Assembly (NCBI GenBank): GCA_000403495.2
Contig: KE159810.1
Coordinates: 124,001-188,000 of the forward strand
Direction of reading: 5' to 3'
Length of the DNA stretch: 64,000 bases
Source of the DNA: Lachnospiraceae bacterium 10-1
GTDB taxonomy: Bacteria > Bacillota > Clostridia > Lachnospirales > Lachnospiraceae
In this document: positions 1-9,784 of the stretch, piece after piece
How positions within the stretch are numbered: the first letter of the stretch is position 1
Layout: every line of letters begins with the position of its first letter
The notes under the pieces: model-generated
The model's input: only the letters and a program-made list of their open reading frames with translations
Database searches by the model: none
What the model was told of the DNA's origin: nothing
Made by a program: the position numbers and the translations under genes

Positions 1-190
1 CGTACTTCTTGTTAAACTTATCAATACGTCCATCAGCTCTTGCAGCTTTCTGCTGGCCTGTGTAGAATGAATGGCATTTAGAACAAACTTCAACGTGAAT
101 ATCTTTTTTAGTTGAACCTGTTACAAATGTATTACCACAGTTGCAAGTTACAGTTGCCTGATAAAACTCAGGATGAATTCCTTCTTTCAT
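1..190 (-). CDS. rpmE: 50S ribosomal protein L31 (3' end outside window)
   Basis: Ribosomal protein L31 of the large subunit. Reading leftward from the ATG at 188-190, the protein begins [19 protein letters not shown] and continues to residue 63 at the window edge, so only the last few residues are missing. Cysteines at about residues 16, 18, 36 and 39 (CNC and CSKC) make it the zinc-binding type, whose loss of zinc is used in other Firmicutes as a signal to swap in a cysteine-free paralogue. It lies about 100 bases downstream of rho on the same strand, the usual rho-rpmE order in Firmicutes. It is too short at the window edge for an automatic gene call but the identity is clear. Confidence 0.95.
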   Translation of the reverse strand, partial: MKEGIHPEFYQATVTCNCGNTFVTGSTKKDIHVEVCSKCHSFYTGQQKAARADGRIDKFNKKY

Positions 191-290
191 GCTTTCACCT
201 CTCTATAATAACTTAATAATTATGTCTTCATGCACTAATCTGAAACAGCTTTTTTATTATATCATAGCTTATCCTATCATGCAAGCATTT

Positions 291-1754
291 TTAAAACCAT
301 TTTATTTTTTTTATCATATTTACAACTTCCTGATTATTTCTGGTCTTTGCAAAGATATCAAGAATTTTGTCTACGGATTCCTCAGGCTTTAATCCATTCA
401 GGCTCTTACGCATAATATTCATTGCTTCCAGTTCATCCTGAGCAAGGAGCAGATCCTCTCTTCTGGTTCCGGATTTTGGAATGTCAATGGCTGGAAACAT
501 TCTTCTTTCCGAAAGCTTCCGGTCAAGTACAAGCTCCATATTTCCAGTTCCTTTAAACTCCTCATAAACCACATCATCCATCTTGCTTCCGGTATCCACC
601 AGTGCTGTCGCAAGAATTGTAAGGGAACCGCCTTCCCGCATGTTTCTTGCTGCACCAAAAAATCGTTTTGGCATATGTAATGCTGCCGGATCAAGACCAC
701 CGGATAAGGTACGCCCGCTTGGCGGCACTGTCTGGTTATAAGCTCTGGTCAGCCTTGTGATGCTGTCGATCAGTATCATTACATCTTTCTTATGCTCTAC
801 TAAGCGTTTTCCCCTCTCAATTACCATTTCCGAAACACGTTTATGATGTTCAGGCAATTCGTCAAAAGTAGAATAAATAACCTCCACATTAGGTCCTTCA
901 ATTGCTTCTTTAATGTCTGTAACTTCCTCGGGGCGTTCATCTATTAAAAGAATAATCAAATGTACTTCCGGTGCATTGCGTTTTACAGATTTGGCTACAT
1001 CTTTAAGCAAAGTTGTTTTACCTGCTTTAGGCGGCGATACAATCATACCACGCTGGCCTTTTCCCACTGGACTAATCAGATCCATAATTCTCATGGCAAC
1101 ACTGGCACCCGGCATTTCCAAATGAAGTCTTTCATTGGGAAAAATAGGCGTCATATCTTCAAAGTTGCATCTCCTGGCAGCCACCTCCGGTGTATACCCA
1201 TTAATGCTTTTTACATAAAGCAGCGCCGCAAACTTTTCCCCCTGAGTTCTAACGCGGGTATTTCCCTCTAAAATATCTCCTGTCTTCAGCCCGAATCTTC
1301 TAATCTGACTGGGCGCTACATATACATCATGATCTCCGGGCAGATAATTTTCACAGCGAATAAATCCATATCCATCCGGCATAACTTCCAAAATACCGCT
1401 GGCAGCAATACCGCTGTCTAATTCTACCGGAAACTTGTCCTCATCAGCTTTCGGTTCTTCTACACGTCCTTCTGTCCGTTCCGGTTTATATTCTGCTCTC
1501 TCTGTTCTGGCCTCTCTAACATTTCCTTCCTTTTCAGGACGGTCATTTCTCCCTTCCGGCTTTCCTGACATAGCAGGTTTTACCGAAACGGGCTTCGGTG
1601 TGACATTTTTTCCTTCTGCCTTTTCCTTTTCATCCTCTGCAAGCATCAACTCTACGATTTGTGCTTTTTTCATCGTTGATGTGCCTTTTAGTCCTCTGGC
1701 TTTTGCAATTGCCTTTAAATCCGCAAGCGCCAAAGACTCATACTTTTCTCTCAT
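291..1754 (-). CDS. rho: Transcription termination factor Rho
   Basis: Hexameric RNA-dependent ATPase that terminates transcription. Order of domains: Rho N-terminal helical domain (about 1-45, with a SAP-like [15 protein letters not shown] segment), a long charged linker rich in Arg, Glu and Pro (about 48-112), the cold-shock RNA-binding domain ([11 protein letters not shown] region), then the ATPase core with Walker [12 protein letters not shown], Walker [17 protein letters not shown] and the Q-loop region [18 protein letters not shown]. The ATG at 1752-1754 is preferred to the one at 1764-1766: GGAGG at 1760-1764 sits five bases before it and overlaps the upstream ATG. The protein is 487 residues, longer than E. 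coli Rho (419) because of the linker. rpmE follows. Confidence 0.96.
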   Translation of the reverse strand: MREKYESLALADLKAIAKARGLKGTSTMKKAQIVELMLAEDEKEKAEGKNVTPKPVSVKPAMSGKPEGRNDRPEKEGNVREARTERAEYKPERTEGRVEEPKADEDKFPVELDSGIAASGILEVMPDGYGFIRCENYLPGDHDVYVAPSQIRRFGLKTGDILEGNTRVRTQGEKFAALLYVKSINGYTPEVAARRCNFEDMTPIFPNERLHLEMPGASVAMRIMDLISPVGKGQRGMIVSPPKAGKTTLLKDVAKSVKRNAPEVHLIILLIDERPEEVTDIKEAIEGPNVEVIYSTFDELPEHHKRVSEMVIERGKRLVEHKKDVMILIDSITRLTRAYNQTVPPSGRTLSGGLDPAALHMPKRFFGAARNMREGGSLTILATALVDTGSKMDDVVYEEFKGTGNMELVLDRKLSERRMFPAIDIPKSGTRREDLLLAQDELEAMNIMRKSLNGLKPEESVDKILDIFAKTRNNQEVVNMIKKIKWF

Positions 1755-1867
1755 AAAATCCTCCATCTTCTTATAGTCACATTGTATTACACTAAATCTA
1801 CTAAATCTTCAGGTTTTCTTTCGGGAATTTATTACGATTTGTTATCTGAAATGTTTATACACAGAGA

Positions 1868-1895
1868 TTATACAACATAATCATAAAAATAGAAA
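1868..1895 (-). promoter_or_regulatory. Possible rho promoter
   Basis: A perfect TATAAT (minus strand, 1868-1873) lies in the 150-base gap upstream of rho. The best -35 is weak: TTTCTA at 1890-1895 with a 16-base spacer. The leader of more than 100 bases would leave room for autoregulation, which is common for rho. The gap shows nothing else clear and no terminator was found behind the upstream gene. Confidence 0.35.
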
Positions 1896-1905
1896 GTTTT
1901 TTCTG

Positions 1906-2694
1906 TTATATATATCTGAAAATATTATAGATATTAATGCATATGATTAATCCCATCAGTGCCATAAAAAGTTTGTCTACCGTTTCATTTTCAATTTTTT
2001 TATTTATTCTGCTCCCTGCCAGACCTCCAAGTATGCCGCATGCCGCCATTAATAACAGCACTGCCGGCTGAAAAGGCGGAACATTCCCTTTGATTACAGT
2101 TGATAAAAGACTGGATATCTGAGAAAACATAATAACATAAATTGAGTACATTGCTGCCTGTTTCGTTGCCATAGAAAAGAAAAAGAACAAAACAACCAAA
2201 TTAATCGGCCCGCCGCCAATTCCCAAAAAAGAAGACATAATTCCAAGCACAACGCCAATCAGAAAGATAACCGCCTTGCTCCTCACATTTTTTGTATGAA
2301 TCTTTCCTTTAAAAATGGTATAAATTAAAGTTCCGGCAGTCACCAGCATAAGCACAAATGCCTGGATTGCTCCCACTCTGCTGCTGTCTGTCAGGCAGCG
2401 TAAAATCCCCTGATAAAGTTCCTTTCCAGTAAGACCTCCCACTACGCCGCCAAGAGCCAGTACTGTTGCAAACACTTTATCAAAATCAAAGTCACGCTTT
2501 GCTTTCATGCTTTTATATAAGGAAACAATTGACATGGATAAAACCGTGCAGCCTGAAAGAAATGAAACTGTCGTCACTGCCATTACACCGGTAGCATCCA
2601 GCACCGGTTTAATAATCACTCCGCCGCCAATGCCGCAGATGGCTCCTACTACCGAAGATAAAAAACAAACAATTACTATGATCAAATATTCCAT
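1906..2694 (-). CDS. TauE/SafE-family membrane exporter
   Basis: Multi-pass membrane protein of the sulfite/sulfoacetate exporter (TauE/SafE) family, about 262 residues. The two halves each carry the family's glycine-rich loop: GAICGIGGGVIIKPVL near the N-terminus and SSFLGIGGGPINLVV around residue 155. About eight hydrophobic helices are visible. The ATG at 2692-2694 is preferred to 2701-2703 because the GGGAG Shine-Dalgarno abuts the latter and lies nine bases before the former. It starts 68 bases after the chemoreceptor/binding-protein chimera on the same strand, so it may be the last gene of that operon. With an SsuABC/TauABC-like transporter nearby, a sulfonate or sulfite role is a reasonable guess, but members of this family have diverse and often unknown substrates. 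Confidence 0.85.
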   Translation of the reverse strand: MEYLIIVIVCFLSSVVGAICGIGGGVIIKPVLDATGVMAVTTVSFLSGCTVLSMSIVSLYKSMKAKRDFDFDKVFATVLALGGVVGGLTGKELYQGILRCLTDSSRVGAIQAFVLMLVTAGTLIYTIFKGKIHTKNVRSKAVIFLIGVVLGIMSSFLGIGGGPINLVVLFFFFSMATKQAAMYSIYVIMFSQISSLLSTVIKGNVPPFQPAVLLLMAACGILGGLAGSRINKKIENETVDKLFMALMGLIICINIYNIFRYI

Positions 2695-2761
2695 TACTAT
2701 CATCTCCCTGTATACTACACTATGTCTCTGTGCCGCTTCATTATTTCAATGGCACAATTTT

Positions 2762-4705
2762 CTAATATTGCGCCGCCTGTTTCATATTGTCCAGCAGAAC
2801 ATATCTGCTTATGGGAACGCTTCTTTCTACAGCGCCTGCCTCCATAAACTCTCTCTGCTGAATTTCATAAAATCTGGCTACATCACCTTTTTGCGCACCC
2901 ACGCTCACAAAGCCTTCTGTCAGCCATTGTGCATCTCTGCGCTGCTCATAAGCACTCTTTTTATCAATTGCAGTTACTTCCGAAATCCAGTCAGCCACCT
3001 GTTTTACGTTATTTTCTATAGCCCTGTAATTCATACCTTTATAAATAGCTTTTGTAAAGCGCAGTACAACATCTGCATGTTCTCTGGCATACTGGGGCAG
3101 CGTGATCCATGAGGAGATGGAGGCGGTCTTATTGGAATAGGACATATTATTGGCAAGTACCACTCCGTCATTTCCAAGTCCTTTTAACGCTTCCAATGTA
3201 TAAGGCGACCAAATTACACCGGCATCCAAAGTGCCCTTTTTCATTGCAGCAACAATTTCTTCCGGCTTCATATTGATAATTTCCACCTCATTGTGAGAAA
3301 TACCTTCTGTTTCCAGTGCAATCCTCAGAATCGTCTCGCTGGATGCATTCTCTACATTTCCTATCCGTTTTCCTCTTAAATCTGCTACCGTACGCACTTC
3401 ATGGGATCTGTTTCCTATAATTGCTTCGGCATTGGATAAATGGGACATAATTGCAATAGATGCACGTCCCTTAATACAGAATTTATGTGCTCCATTTCCA
3501 ATGTATCCCAAGTCGATCTTTCCTTCTTCCATCGCTTTAATAATTTCCAGACCGTTAGCATACTCATATAATTCAATTTTCAAATTCTCTTTTTCAAAAT
3601 ATCCCAGTTTCATTGCAGGCACTACCGCACAAAGACTTCCATAATTAGGCATATATGCCACTTTAAGGATTTCCGGTTTCGTGGATTTATTTCCTTGTGC
3701 CTTTAATGCCGCCAGCTCACAAACTGCATTCATCTTTTCATGAACCGCAGATACATCGAATGCCTTTTCCCCGATGCCAAAGGAATTGTTCACTATTTTC
3801 TTAAAATGAGATACAATATTTTCAGTCGCTGAGTAATTGCTGTCGCTAAGTGTTTTTAAAGACTCCATATTTTCTATAATTACATTCTTTTTATCATCCA
3901 GCTCTTTCTCATTGACCTCAATCTGGCGCACTTTCAGGGCAACATCCTGAATCAAAACATTAGTCTGTTTCATCAGCTCATTTGTTTTTTCAAGACTTGA
4001 TGTCTGCGCTTCAAAAGCGCTTTGTACCGTCTTAATATTCTCCACTGATTTATTGGATTTTTCTTCCAGCGTAGCTATGATCTTCTCTATGACTTCAGCG
4101 CTTTGTCTGCTTTGCTCTGCAAGCGCGCGTATTTCTCCTGCAACTACTGCAAATCCTCTGCCTGCCTCCCCTGCTCTTGCCGCTTCTATGGATGCATTTA
4201 AGCTTAAAAGATTAGTCTTGGCAGCAATGCTGTTAATCATATCAATAGCCTGCTGAATTTCCTTGGTTGCCTGATTGGTTTCAATTGTATTTACCGAAAT
4301 CTCTTCAATATAATTTTCCGTATTGGCATTTTCTTCAATTAGTTCCCTGAAAATATTGACAACTTCCTCATTGCTGTTCTGCATATTTAAAGTAACCTTA
4401 TCCAAATCTTCCACATAACGGCTGGTCTGATCGATAAGGTTTCCCATTTCAATGGTAATCTGATTAATTTCCTTGGTTCGTGTTGCCAGTTCGCTGTTTC
4501 CTTCATTAATAACATCTATCGAATTGCCGACAGCATTAATTGCCACATTTGTGCTGTCCGCTATATAATTCATTTCCAAAATATCTTTATTTAAACTGCC
4601 CAGATTTTTACTCAATCCTTCAAGTAGCTTTTCCTGCGGGCTGTGTCTTAAACTATTGGTTTCCATTCCTGTCTTTTTTTGTGTTTTATTTGCGAATAAT
4701 TTCAT
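2762..4705 (-). CDS. Soluble chemoreceptor signalling domain fused to an NMT1/SsuA-like binding domain
   Basis: Chimeric 647-residue protein. Residues about 40-330 form a long coiled coil with the canonical methyl-accepting chemotaxis hairpin tip ([18 protein letters not shown] and [16 protein letters not shown], about 157-200). Residues about 343-640 are a complete periplasmic-binding-protein fold of the NMT1/SsuA/TauA kind, clearly paralogous to the lipoprotein encoded at 7034-8128: both contain [23 protein letters not shown] and YEQR-DA-WLT. No signal peptide, lipobox or membrane helix is visible, so the protein should be cytosolic. Start: AAGGAG six bases before the ATG, 17 bases after the response regulator. 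Known chemoreceptors normally place sensing domains N-terminal and outside the cell, so the order and location here are unusual. Inference: an intracellular sensor for the transporter's substrate. No chemotaxis partner genes are in the window. Confidence 0.9.
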   Translation of the reverse strand: MKLFANKTQKKTGMETNSLRHSPQEKLLEGLSKNLGSLNKDILEMNYIADSTNVAINAVGNSIDVINEGNSELATRTKEINQITIEMGNLIDQTSRYVEDLDKVTLNMQNSNEEVVNIFRELIEENANTENYIEEISVNTIETNQATKEIQQAIDMINSIAAKTNLLSLNASIEAARAGEAGRGFAVVAGEIRALAEQSRQSAEVIEKIIATLEEKSNKSVENIKTVQSAFEAQTSSLEKTNELMKQTNVLIQDVALKVRQIEVNEKELDDKKNVIIENMESLKTLSDSNYSATENIVSHFKKIVNNSFGIGEKAFDVSAVHEKMNAVCELAALKAQGNKSTKPEILKVAYMPNYGSLCAVVPAMKLGYFEKENLKIELYEYANGLEIIKAMEEGKIDLGYIGNGAHKFCIKGRASIAIMSHLSNAEAIIGNRSHEVRTVADLRGKRIGNVENASSETILRIALETEGISHNEVEIINMKPEEIVAAMKKGTLDAGVIWSPYTLEALKGLGNDGVVLANNMSYSNKTASISSWITLPQYAREHADVVLRFTKAIYKGMNYRAIENNVKQVADWISEVTAIDKKSAYEQRRDAQWLTEGFVSVGAQKGDVARFYEIQQREFMEAGAVERSVPISRYVLLDNMKQAAQY

Positions 4706-4722
4706 ACCATACTCCTTTTAAC

Positions 4723-5415
4723 TTAAAGAAAAAGATGTGTTATATTTAAATCGCTGATCATTTTTATCACTTCTTTTGTCCGACTGCATCCAAACTTCCT
4801 TAACAATCCTTTGATCTGCGTCTTTACAGTCACTGGCTCCACACATCTTTCCTTTGCAATTTCCTTGACCGTTTTACCTTCTAAAAGCTTTTTAATCAAT
4901 TCTCTTTCCGTCTGTGTAAGTCTGGATATATTATTAATAAAAAACAAAAGACTTTTTTCACTCTTTTGAAGTCTCACATATTCCCGCATGACCACGTCAT
5001 GCACCTTACGTTCCATAATTGGATTTCCTGTATAAGCACTCCTTATGTGATTCAGTATCTCATCTTCGCTGCATCCTTTTACCAGATAATCTACTGCGCC
5101 TGCCCCCATTGCCGTTAAAATCATTTCATTTGTATCATGCACTGTCAGAAAAATAACATTGACATCTCCAAGCTGCTCCCTCAGCAGCTCCGTGGCAGTA
5201 ATCCCGGCATTTAAATTTTCCATTTCAATATCCATCAAAATAATATCAAATTTTGTTTCCTTGGCCAGCTCCACAATTTTCTTACCGCTTCCGGCTGTTC
5301 CCACCACTTCCATATCTTCCTGACGGTCAATCAGTTCACACATGTCTTCCAAAAGCAGGGGAAAATCATCTGCTATCATTATTTTTATTTTCTCTTTGCT
5401 ATTTTTTGTTTCCAT
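4723..5415 (-). CDS. NarL/LuxR-type response regulator
   Basis: DNA-binding response regulator of 230 residues. The receiver domain shows the acidic pair in MIADDF, the phospho-acceptor Asp in IILMDIEMEN (about residue 61), the switch Thr in FLTVHD and the conserved Lys in YLVKG. The C-terminal LuxR-type helix-turn-helix runs from about 165 to 225 (LTQTERELIKKLLEGKTVKEIA, then VEPVTVKTQIKGLLRKFG). The ATG at 5413-5415 is chosen: it has AGGG seven bases upstream and overlaps the 3' end of the kinase gene by 17 bases, as in translationally coupled pairs; a longer reading to 5499 would add a non-homologous N-terminus. It presumably acts on the transporter operon in which it sits. Confidence 0.92.
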   Translation of the reverse strand: METKNSKEKIKIMIADDFPLLLEDMCELIDRQEDMEVVGTAGSGKKIVELAKETKFDIILMDIEMENLNAGITATELLREQLGDVNVIFLTVHDTNEMILTAMGAGAVDYLVKGCSEDEILNHIRSAYTGNPIMERKVHDVVMREYVRLQKSEKSLLFFINNISRLTQTERELIKKLLEGKTVKEIAKERCVEPVTVKTQIKGLLRKFGCSRTKEVIKMISDLNITHLFL

Positions 5416-6931
5416 TTTGGTTCCCTGCCAATCTCTCATTGACGTACTTAGGCAGTAAAATATAAAAACTGCTGCCCTTTCCTTCCCTGCTTTCTGCACG
5501 CAGGCTTCCTAAATGCCCCTTGACAATTGCCCTTACATAATATAATCCCATTCCCCAGTTATGATTTCTATTTTTGCTTGTGTAAAAGGGATCAAAAATC
5601 TTCTTCATCAAAGCTTTAGGGATCCCCACCCCATTATCTTTTACTTCAATTACCGTATACAGCCTTTCATCATGACTCAAAAGAAAAACCTGTCCTTCTT
5701 CCCCACGCTCCGCCGCGTCCACTGCGTCCTGGGCGTTGATCAGTAAATTATAAATTGCTTCACACAGGTGCGCTTTATCTGCCAAAATAGCAGCATTTGA
5801 TTCCAATACTACCTCCACCAAAGCGTTGGGAAACTTATTATAAAACCGATTTAAAGAGTCATGTACGATCTCCTCCAATTGACAAGGCACCATAAGGATA
5901 GAACTTGACTTCACCGAACGGTAAAGCTCTTCCATTCTTTCCAGCAGTGCTTCGTTGATGTCTGCCAGTGTAGTAATGTATTCCTCCGCCTTCCTTATAT
6001 CCTCTTTCTGCTCCAAGTCAAGACTATTCAGCCTTTTGAAAATAACTCTATTTGCAAGAAGCTGATTCTTCGTACTATGTACAAACACCAGCGTTCCTAC
6101 TCTGGCAGTATTATATTTCCGCTCCATTACTACATCTTCCATGTCGCTTGCATAACTTTCCTGTGTATAACGAAGCAGGCTGATAAAGCCTAAAATACCA
6201 CAGATCACATTTACCAGCATTAACAGATAATACGCCCTAATATCCCACATATGCTGCAAGTAGCCAATTCCCCGTTTCCATTTATAGGAAGAGCTGTAAA
6301 ACCGATACACTTGTCCCGGATCCTGTCCACAATAAATTAAATATAGCCCTGACATTGCGATCATACATATTACAATTAAGCTGAACTGTCTTCTGAAAAA
6401 TACCATTGTTATGGATAAAAATTCTATAACTAAAAGAAGCATTGCTATTGCTATGTAAAACAAAATCCAAAAATAAGAAAATTCTACAATAAAATCCTGA
6501 AAATCCGGTTTCCATGCTATAACTGCCTTATAAATTTTAGGATAATAGACAATCAAAGAAAAAACCGGCAGAATGGCAGATACTTTCTTTAACACAGAAT
6601 TTCGTCGAATGACCGAAATCATGGAATACTGCATAGCTATCTGCAAAAGAAAAAAGGGAAACAGGTACCGTCCTAATGCAATCATGTAGCCAATCAGATT
6701 TAAGGGAATGACCAAATACTGGATTTTCCCCTTCAACTCCATTGACACAAACAGAAATTCCAGCATTTCTCTTGAATATCCACCTTTTTTCGCCGCAAAG
6801 ATCAGGATCCCCGTAAACTCCAGCATCAAGCTGATACACATTCCAGAGAGAAAAAATGATTCTATGCTTCTTTTTCTCAGCAGTACAAAACCAGAAGCAA
6901 TCAAAAAAGCTCCCAGCAGTAAAATCAGCAC
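5399..6931 (-). CDS. Membrane-bound sensor histidine kinase
   Basis: Sensor kinase of about 510 residues. The first 260 residues hold about seven hydrophobic helices with no large extracellular domain. A probable phospho-acceptor His lies in VFVHSTKNQL (about residue 282), followed by a coiled helical stretch and a HATPase_c domain with N box NLLINAQDAVDA, G1 DNGVGIP, F box FDPFYTSK and G2 GMGLYYV. The start is probably the GTG at 6929-6931: GGAGGTGATT (6935-6944), a near-perfect Shine-Dalgarno, precedes it by three bases; upstream ATGs at 6952 and 6997 have none as good. It overlaps the response regulator. A sensor domain made only of membrane helices suggests it senses the transporter state, a membrane signal, or the chimera; this is inference. 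Confidence 0.9.
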   Translation of the reverse strand: MLILLLGAFLIASGFVLLRKRSIESFFLSGMCISLMLEFTGILIFAAKKGGYSREMLEFLFVSMELKGKIQYLVIPLNLIGYMIALGRYLFPFFLLQIAMQYSMISVIRRNSVLKKVSAILPVFSLIVYYPKIYKAVIAWKPDFQDFIVEFSYFWILFYIAIAMLLLVIEFLSITMVFFRRQFSLIVICMIAMSGLYLIYCGQDPGQVYRFYSSSYKWKRGIGYLQHMWDIRAYYLLMLVNVICGILGFISLLRYTQESYASDMEDVVMERKYNTARVGTLVFVHSTKNQLLANRVIFKRLNSLDLEQKEDIRKAEEYITTLADINEALLERMEELYRSVKSSSILMVPCQLEEIVHDSLNRFYNKFPNALVEVVLESNAAILADKAHLCEAIYNLLINAQDAVDAAERGEEGQVFLLSHDERLYTVIEVKDNGVGIPKALMKKIFDPFYTSKNRNHNWGMGLYYVRAIVKGHLGSLRAESREGKGSSFYILLPKYVNERLAGNQNGNKK

Positions 6932-7033
6932 TTGAATCACCTCCCTGCCCATTACAATGGTTGAGAGTAGTATACCATAAAGACACACTACTCTCAATTG
7001 ATTACACTATTAAAAATAAGCGGACGTTTCTAT

Positions 7034-8128
7034 TTACTTTCCTGCTTCAATCATTACATCCAGCATTACGTAATCAGAAACTGCCGGAACAGGATCAACT
7101 TCCACTGCACCTGCTGCTACAAATCCCTGTTTCTGTGTTTCATAATATCCTTCTACAAGGCCGTTAGCAGCACCTTCAGATACTTCCTTACCTGTAAGCC
7201 AGTCGGCATCGCCTCTCTGCTCATATACACTGTCATAATCCTGTGCTACCTGAGTTGCTACATACTGTGCAACCTCATCATAATGATCATCTGCTGCGTA
7301 ATCCATTGCTTTGAAGAGAGCTTTTGCAAATCTTACCAGAATATCTTTGTGTTCTTCCGCATAAGAAGGCATTACAATCCAGCTTGCCAAAGATACTGTA
7401 GTATCTTTAAATGTCATATTGTCTGTCAATTTTGTTGCATCGCTCATTTCTTCTAAAATCTTTAAGCTATTAGGTGACCATGTTGCACAAGCGTCAACAC
7501 CGCCTGAAAGCATAGCTGTAACAATCGCAGATGCATCCATATCCACTGCTTCAATATCATCCATTGTCATTCCTGCTGCATTTAAGGAATTTACAAGGAT
7601 ATCCTCACTAGAGCTTCCTGAAGAATAAGCAACCTTCTTACCTGCAAGATCTTCAACCTTTGTAATACCAGGGCCTCCGATCAGCGCATCACCATTGGAA
7701 ATATGGGAAAGTGCAAAAATAGATGCCTGGCCATTGATACAAAGCTTGTGTGCTCCCTGTCCAATATATCCAACATCAATACTTCCTGATTCCATTGCTG
7801 CAATGATGGTAGGACCGTCTGCAAACTCGACCATTTCTACTGTAATGCCTACTTCTTCGAAATAGCCTTTTTCTTTTGCAGTAAGTACTGACCATAAGCT
7901 TCCGTAGTTGGGCATATATGCCACATGTAAAGTAACAGGTTCATATGTTTCCTCAGCCGGAGCTGCTTCCTGTTCCTCTTCAACCGGAGCTGCTTCTTCA
8001 GCGTTCTCAGCAGGTGCCTGCTCCTGGGTTTCTGCTGCTGCAGGTGCAGCGGGTTCTTCTTTTGCGCCACAGCCAACAAACGTTGCGATCATTGCCAGCG
8101 TTAACAACACGCTTAAAACTTTTTTCAT
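7034..8128 (-). CDS. NMT1/SsuA-like substrate-binding lipoprotein
   Basis: Extracytoplasmic binding component of the ABC transporter encoded just upstream; 364 residues. It has a lipoprotein signal ending in a lipobox-type FVGC (Cys about 20), then a low-complexity Ala/Glu/Pro spacer to about residue 65, then the two-lobed NMT1/SsuA fold beginning [13 protein letters not shown]. The family includes sulfonate, taurine, nitrate and thiamine-precursor binders, and the substrate cannot be read from sequence; no thiamine riboswitch was seen. Its binding domain is a close paralogue of the C-terminal half of the chimera at 2762-4705, which lacks the export signal. It ends about 100 bases before the kinase gene. 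Confidence 0.92.
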   Translation of the reverse strand: MKKVLSVLLTLAMIATFVGCGAKEEPAAPAAAETQEQAPAENAEEAAPVEEEQEAAPAEETYEPVTLHVAYMPNYGSLWSVLTAKEKGYFEEVGITVEMVEFADGPTIIAAMESGSIDVGYIGQGAHKLCINGQASIFALSHISNGDALIGGPGITKVEDLAGKKVAYSSGSSSEDILVNSLNAAGMTMDDIEAVDMDASAIVTAMLSGGVDACATWSPNSLKILEEMSDATKLTDNMTFKDTTVSLASWIVMPSYAEEHKDILVRFAKALFKAMDYAADDHYDEVAQYVATQVAQDYDSVYEQRGDADWLTGKEVSEGAANGLVEGYYETQKQGFVAAGAVEVDPVPAVSDYVMLDVMIEAGK

Positions 8129-8194
8129 TTTTTATCCTCCTTAAAATAGACTGTTTATAGATAAATGTCTGAAAACAGACAATTAACTATCTTT

Positions 8195-8986
8195 TTACTT
8201 TCTAACTTCAAGATATTCCTGATATACCTGCCCCCAAATATGGTTCTTTAAATCTAAAAACTCAGGGGACATTTTTGTTTCCTGGGTTCTGGGATATGGA
8301 ATATTAATATCCACAATCTCTTTGATTCGTCCAGGCCTTGCACTCATTATAATTACCTTTTGCGCCAGAATAATTGCCTCATCCACATCATGGGTGATAA
8401 AGAAACAAGTTTTCTGTTCTTTTTCCCAAGTCTCCAAAAGTTCTGACTGAAGCTGGGTTCTTGTCTGTGCATCCAATGCACCAAAAGGTTCATCCATAAG
8501 AAGTACGGAAGGATTTACCGCATAAGCCCTTGCAATGGCAACTCTCTGTTTCATACCGCCTGAAAGTTCTTTGGGATAATGATTAAGGAAATCTTCAAGC
8601 TGTACCATTTTTATGTATTTCATGGCTCTGTCTTCTGCTTCTTTTCCTTTGATTCCCTGCAGATTTAAGCCAAACATAACATTTTTCTTTACGGTCATCC
8701 AAGGAAACAATGCGTACTGCTGGAAAACAACGCCTCGCTCCGTTCCTGTTCCTTCTACTTTCTTACCGTCACAGTACACTGCTCCTGAAGATGGCTCAAG
8801 CAATCCTGCTATAATATTCAGAAGTGTGGACTTACCACATCCGGAAGGGCCTACCACACAGATAAACTCATTTTCGGCAATGTCCAGATTTACTCCGTTT
8901 AACGCCACCATTTCCCCATTGCGGGAATTATATATCTTTTTAACATTTTCTATTTTTAATTTTATATTTCTCTCTTCTCCTGCCAT
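8195..8986 (-). CDS. SsuB/TauB-like ABC transporter ATPase
   Basis: Nucleotide-binding subunit, 263 residues. Walker A is GPSGCGKST, Q-loop FQQYALFPWMTV, signature LSGGMKQR, Walker B LLMDEPFGALD and the H-loop FITHDVDEA, all intact. The pattern matches the nitrate/sulfonate/taurine importer ATPases. It overlaps the permease gene by 25 bases and precedes the binding lipoprotein by 66 bases, giving a complete importer in the order permease, ATPase, binding protein. Upstream of the start, GGAAG and ACGGG are both weak Shine-Dalgarno matches, consistent with coupling to the permease. Confidence 0.93.
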   Translation of the reverse strand: MAGEERNIKLKIENVKKIYNSRNGEMVALNGVNLDIAENEFICVVGPSGCGKSTLLNIIAGLLEPSSGAVYCDGKKVEGTGTERGVVFQQYALFPWMTVKKNVMFGLNLQGIKGKEAEDRAMKYIKMVQLEDFLNHYPKELSGGMKQRVAIARAYAVNPSVLLMDEPFGALDAQTRTQLQSELLETWEKEQKTCFFITHDVDEAIILAQKVIIMSARPGRIKEIVDINIPYPRTQETKMSPEFLDLKNHIWGQVYQEYLEVRK

Positions 8987-9741
8987 CCCGTCAACTTCCT
9001 TTCTAATAGTTTAATCACCTTTTCTACGGTAATGCCGATAATACCAATAATGATAATATACAACAACATAGGTTCAGATTCAAAGCTGTTGTTCAGGGAA
9101 CGGATACGCATTCCCAAACCTGCACTTGCACCTGTGGATTCTGCTGCAATCAAAGTGGTTAAGGCAACAGAAGCACCAAGTCTGACTGCTGTCATAATAA
9201 AAGGCAATGTGGCCGGAGCAATAACCCTTAAGAAAATGTCTTTATCCGTAGCTCCAAGTACCCGGGCTGCTTTGATCAGTGTTTCGTCAATATTGATGAC
9301 TCCCTGATAGATTGTGATTGTCATGATCAGAAAAGTTGCGATGGTAATAACGATAATCTGCGGCTTTCTTCCTACACCGGCAGAAATAACTACCAGGGGA
9401 ACGTAAGCCAGAGGGGGAATATTTCTTACAAACTGAATCCAGGGTTCAATAATATTTCTCACTGGACGGTACCAGGCCATCAGGATCGCCGTAGGAAGCG
9501 ATAAGATAAAGCCAAGTACAAAGCCGGCGCTGACAGAAATCAGACTGCTTTGAATATCCTTCCAGAAAACCCCTCTCTCAATCATTGTTTTTGTAGAACT
9601 TAAAGTAACGATAATATTCGGGAAGCTTCTTGCTGTTTTCGGGTTCAGGGACAATAAATACCATAAAACCATAGCTACTAAAAAGGAAATAAGCAGCCAT
9701 ACTTTATTGGGGATTTTCCCACCTTTGTTTTTTTCTTTCAT
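8962..9741 (-). CDS. SsuC/TauC-like ABC transporter permease
   Basis: Inner-membrane permease of 259 residues with about six helices and a BPD_transp_1 domain. The cytoplasmic EAA-type loop is visible as IKAARVLGATDKDIFLRVIAP, followed by ATLPFIMTAVRLG. It is the first gene of the transporter/kinase/chimera operon. The ATG at 9739-9741 follows an AAGGAAA Shine-Dalgarno. A TATAAT promoter element and a perfect inverted repeat lie in the 127-base gap before it. Confidence 0.92.
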   Translation of the reverse strand: MKEKNKGGKIPNKVWLLISFLVAMVLWYLLSLNPKTARSFPNIIVTLSSTKTMIERGVFWKDIQSSLISVSAGFVLGFILSLPTAILMAWYRPVRNIIEPWIQFVRNIPPLAYVPLVVISAGVGRKPQIIVITIATFLIMTITIYQGVINIDETLIKAARVLGATDKDIFLRVIAPATLPFIMTAVRLGASVALTTLIAAESTGASAGLGMRIRSLNNSFESEPMLLYIIIIGIIGITVEKVIKLLERKLTGWQEKREI

Positions 9742-9784
9742 AGCGGTTTTCCTTTCTTTTTTACTTAATGCAAACTCTATTTAC

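Noticed and set aside
7034-9741. Thiamine-precursor transporter under a TPP riboswitch
   Set aside because: The NMT1-type binding protein would allow it, but no TPP riboswitch motifs are present in the leader at 9742-9868 and no thiamine genes are nearby.
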